A stretch of DNA of 64,000 nucleotides, from contig CAMPDV010000020.1 of NCBI GenBank assembly GCA_946699065.1, positions 1 to 64,000 of the forward strand, read 5' to 3'. The notes under the pieces were generated by a model that made no database searches, was not told the DNA's origin, and worked only from the letters and a program-made list of their open reading frames with translations. The stretch comes from Loxodes magnus (Eukaryota; Ciliophora; Karyorelictea; Loxodida; Loxodidae). A program made the position numbers and the translations under genes. This document shows positions 62,597 to 64,000 of this stretch, piece by piece (position 1 is the stretch's first letter; each line of letters opens with the position of its first letter).

Positions 62597-64000
62597 TTTC
62601 TTTCTAAAAAAAATGTAGCTTTAGATATTATTTATACCTTTAAATACTTATTTAAAACTACCATTATCATACCATCTAAACTTATATCAGCTCATCTTCC
62701 TTTATTCCATTTATTCCGTTTTCTCTTGCTTATTCAACTGTAATTTTGTACTAATGCAGATTATCTAGTTTCTTCTTTGAAAGTTGAGACGATTTTTAAA
62801 ACTAGCAGATATAAACAAATTTATGAATGAATTTTAATTCAGTAATTGATTAAAAGAGGTTATATTAAATAAAACTAAGCTAACAAAGTATTTTGCTCTT
62901 TTATTTTTTATACCAATATATGCTTTTATTATTTATAGCTCCTACTTAAATGCATTTACTTTCCTTAGTTAATAACATTAAATAGAACTATAAGAAAATT
63001 GCTTTTTTTGCTCTTTTTTAATTCTTATTTCACAGATTCTTAAGTAGACTTGCTTTTATTATAAATCCCTTAAGAGATTAGTCTTTGACTGAAATGAAGT
63101 AAATGAAGATACTTTGATAAGTTATAGCATTAGCTATACATTTGAAACTTTCAATTTAACTTTAAACTAAGAATCAAAAACAAGGGTAAAATATATCTTA
63201 GCTGCCTACTAAGAAGGTTATAGCAAAACTAAACTTCAAAAGCTTTAGATAATTCAAATATTATTTTATTTAGTTGATAAAATAGAAGGAAAGGTGCTGT
63301 AGCTATATGGAGAAAAAGCATAAAGGAGTAGTAAATTAAATATTAAATGAAACAAAATAATACCATGCTATGTATTACTATCACTGATATCTATTATATG
63401 TAATTAAAACGTTTTTACATTTAAAATGAACTAAGAATGAGAAGCAATCATAGTAATAGTTACAAGTTTAAAGCAAATAGGTTTAAAAATAGAGATAGTT
63501 AGAGTAATTTAATAGAGCTAAACTTATTAACTAATATTAAAAGCTTTAATAATATTATATACTTAAAGCTACCTTAGCAAGCAGCAAAACGAATAGCTGA
63601 TTACTACTAAATATCTTATTTCTATATGAAAAACTATTTATCTTAGCGCTAATAACTGAAAATTAAAATTATTAATCAGAAGTCTAAAATGAGAGTTCTG
63701 TATTAGTGATTCAAGCAACTTTATTGATTTAACTTAATTTTAGATAACTTAAAGGTTTATAAATTAAAAAAGACTAATCGTTAGTATTGAAATACGAATA
63801 AGATATTCAAAATTAGTTCCAAATTATATTATTTTAGTTTAAAGTCTTAATTACAATTAATAACTAAATAAAATAGTTGGAAGCTAATGGAGTCTAAGGA
63901 TATTGAAATTAAATAGATAAATATGTAAGAGCAGTAAGACTTAACATTCAGGCCAAACTAATTTAAAAATCCAAATAAAAGCTTTTGCAAATAGTAGCAT
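62597..64000. other. No gene recognised
   Basis: AT-rich DNA to the window end. A few short open frames near 63040-63300 are not convincing. A gene beginning outside the window could enter here unseen. Confidence 0.35.

Noticed and set aside
1..64000. tRNA, rRNA, snRNA and CRISPR arrays
   Set aside because: No sequence with convincing tRNA A/B boxes, rRNA cores or regularly spaced CRISPR repeats was recognised on either strand.

Overview
The window reads as a low-GC ciliate nuclear contig with a reassigned genetic code. Every convincing gene uses TAA and TAG as glutamine and in-frame TGA as tryptophan, yet almost all of them close at a TGA. That is the ambiguous UGA (Trp/stop) code known from karyorelictean ciliates such as Loxodes. 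Condylostoma, where all three stops are also sense, is the alternative, but no gene here needs TAA or TAG as a terminator. A standard-code ORF scan therefore misses nearly all the real genes. Most genes are intron-free, the longest being a 2,559-codon frame. Four genes need short GT-AG introns of about 38-137 nt, and a fifth tentative one uses 34- and 56-nt introns.

Layout. 1-8402: minus-strand non-LTR retrotransposon (LINE) copies in an almost perfect head-to-tail array with a 2,532-bp period; the rightmost copy extends furthest 5'. 9060-9445: a LINE-tail-bearing remnant. 10158-11033, 16942-17601 and 22188-23916: a family of Gag-like CCHC zinc-knuckle ORFs. The third locus is a roughly 1.7-kb element with long imperfect terminal inverted repeats (TIRs) and two head-to-head CCHC ORFs fired from one short poly-A/poly-T centre. 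12263-14392: a cysteine-rich type I membrane protein and a WWE-like protein. 19215-22020: a multi-exon unknown gene, a SINE-like insertion with an 18-nt flanking duplication, and an interrupted minus-strand coding region. 24528-31576: a two-helix membrane protein, an ankyrin protein with an acylation-type N-terminus, a small three-exon gene, and a large receptor with a periplasmic-binding-like ectodomain and many membrane helices. 34805-36400: a two-TM ciliate membrane protein. 40741-48420: a P4-ATPase/guanylyl-cyclase fusion. 49393-57054: a divergent pair, a SPAG17/PF6-like central-apparatus protein and a coiled-coil protein. 58492-59451: a protein kinase with DFN in place of DFG. 60545-62596: a conserved protein with several CxxC pairs.

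The genes do not form operons. Functionally the non-repeat part is signalling and ciliary: a cGMP-making enzyme, a ligand-binding receptor-like protein, a kinase and an axonemal protein. The most novel structure is the TIR element with paired divergent CCHC ORFs, which has relatives at two other sites in the window. Long AT-rich stretches between genes hold nothing I can name.
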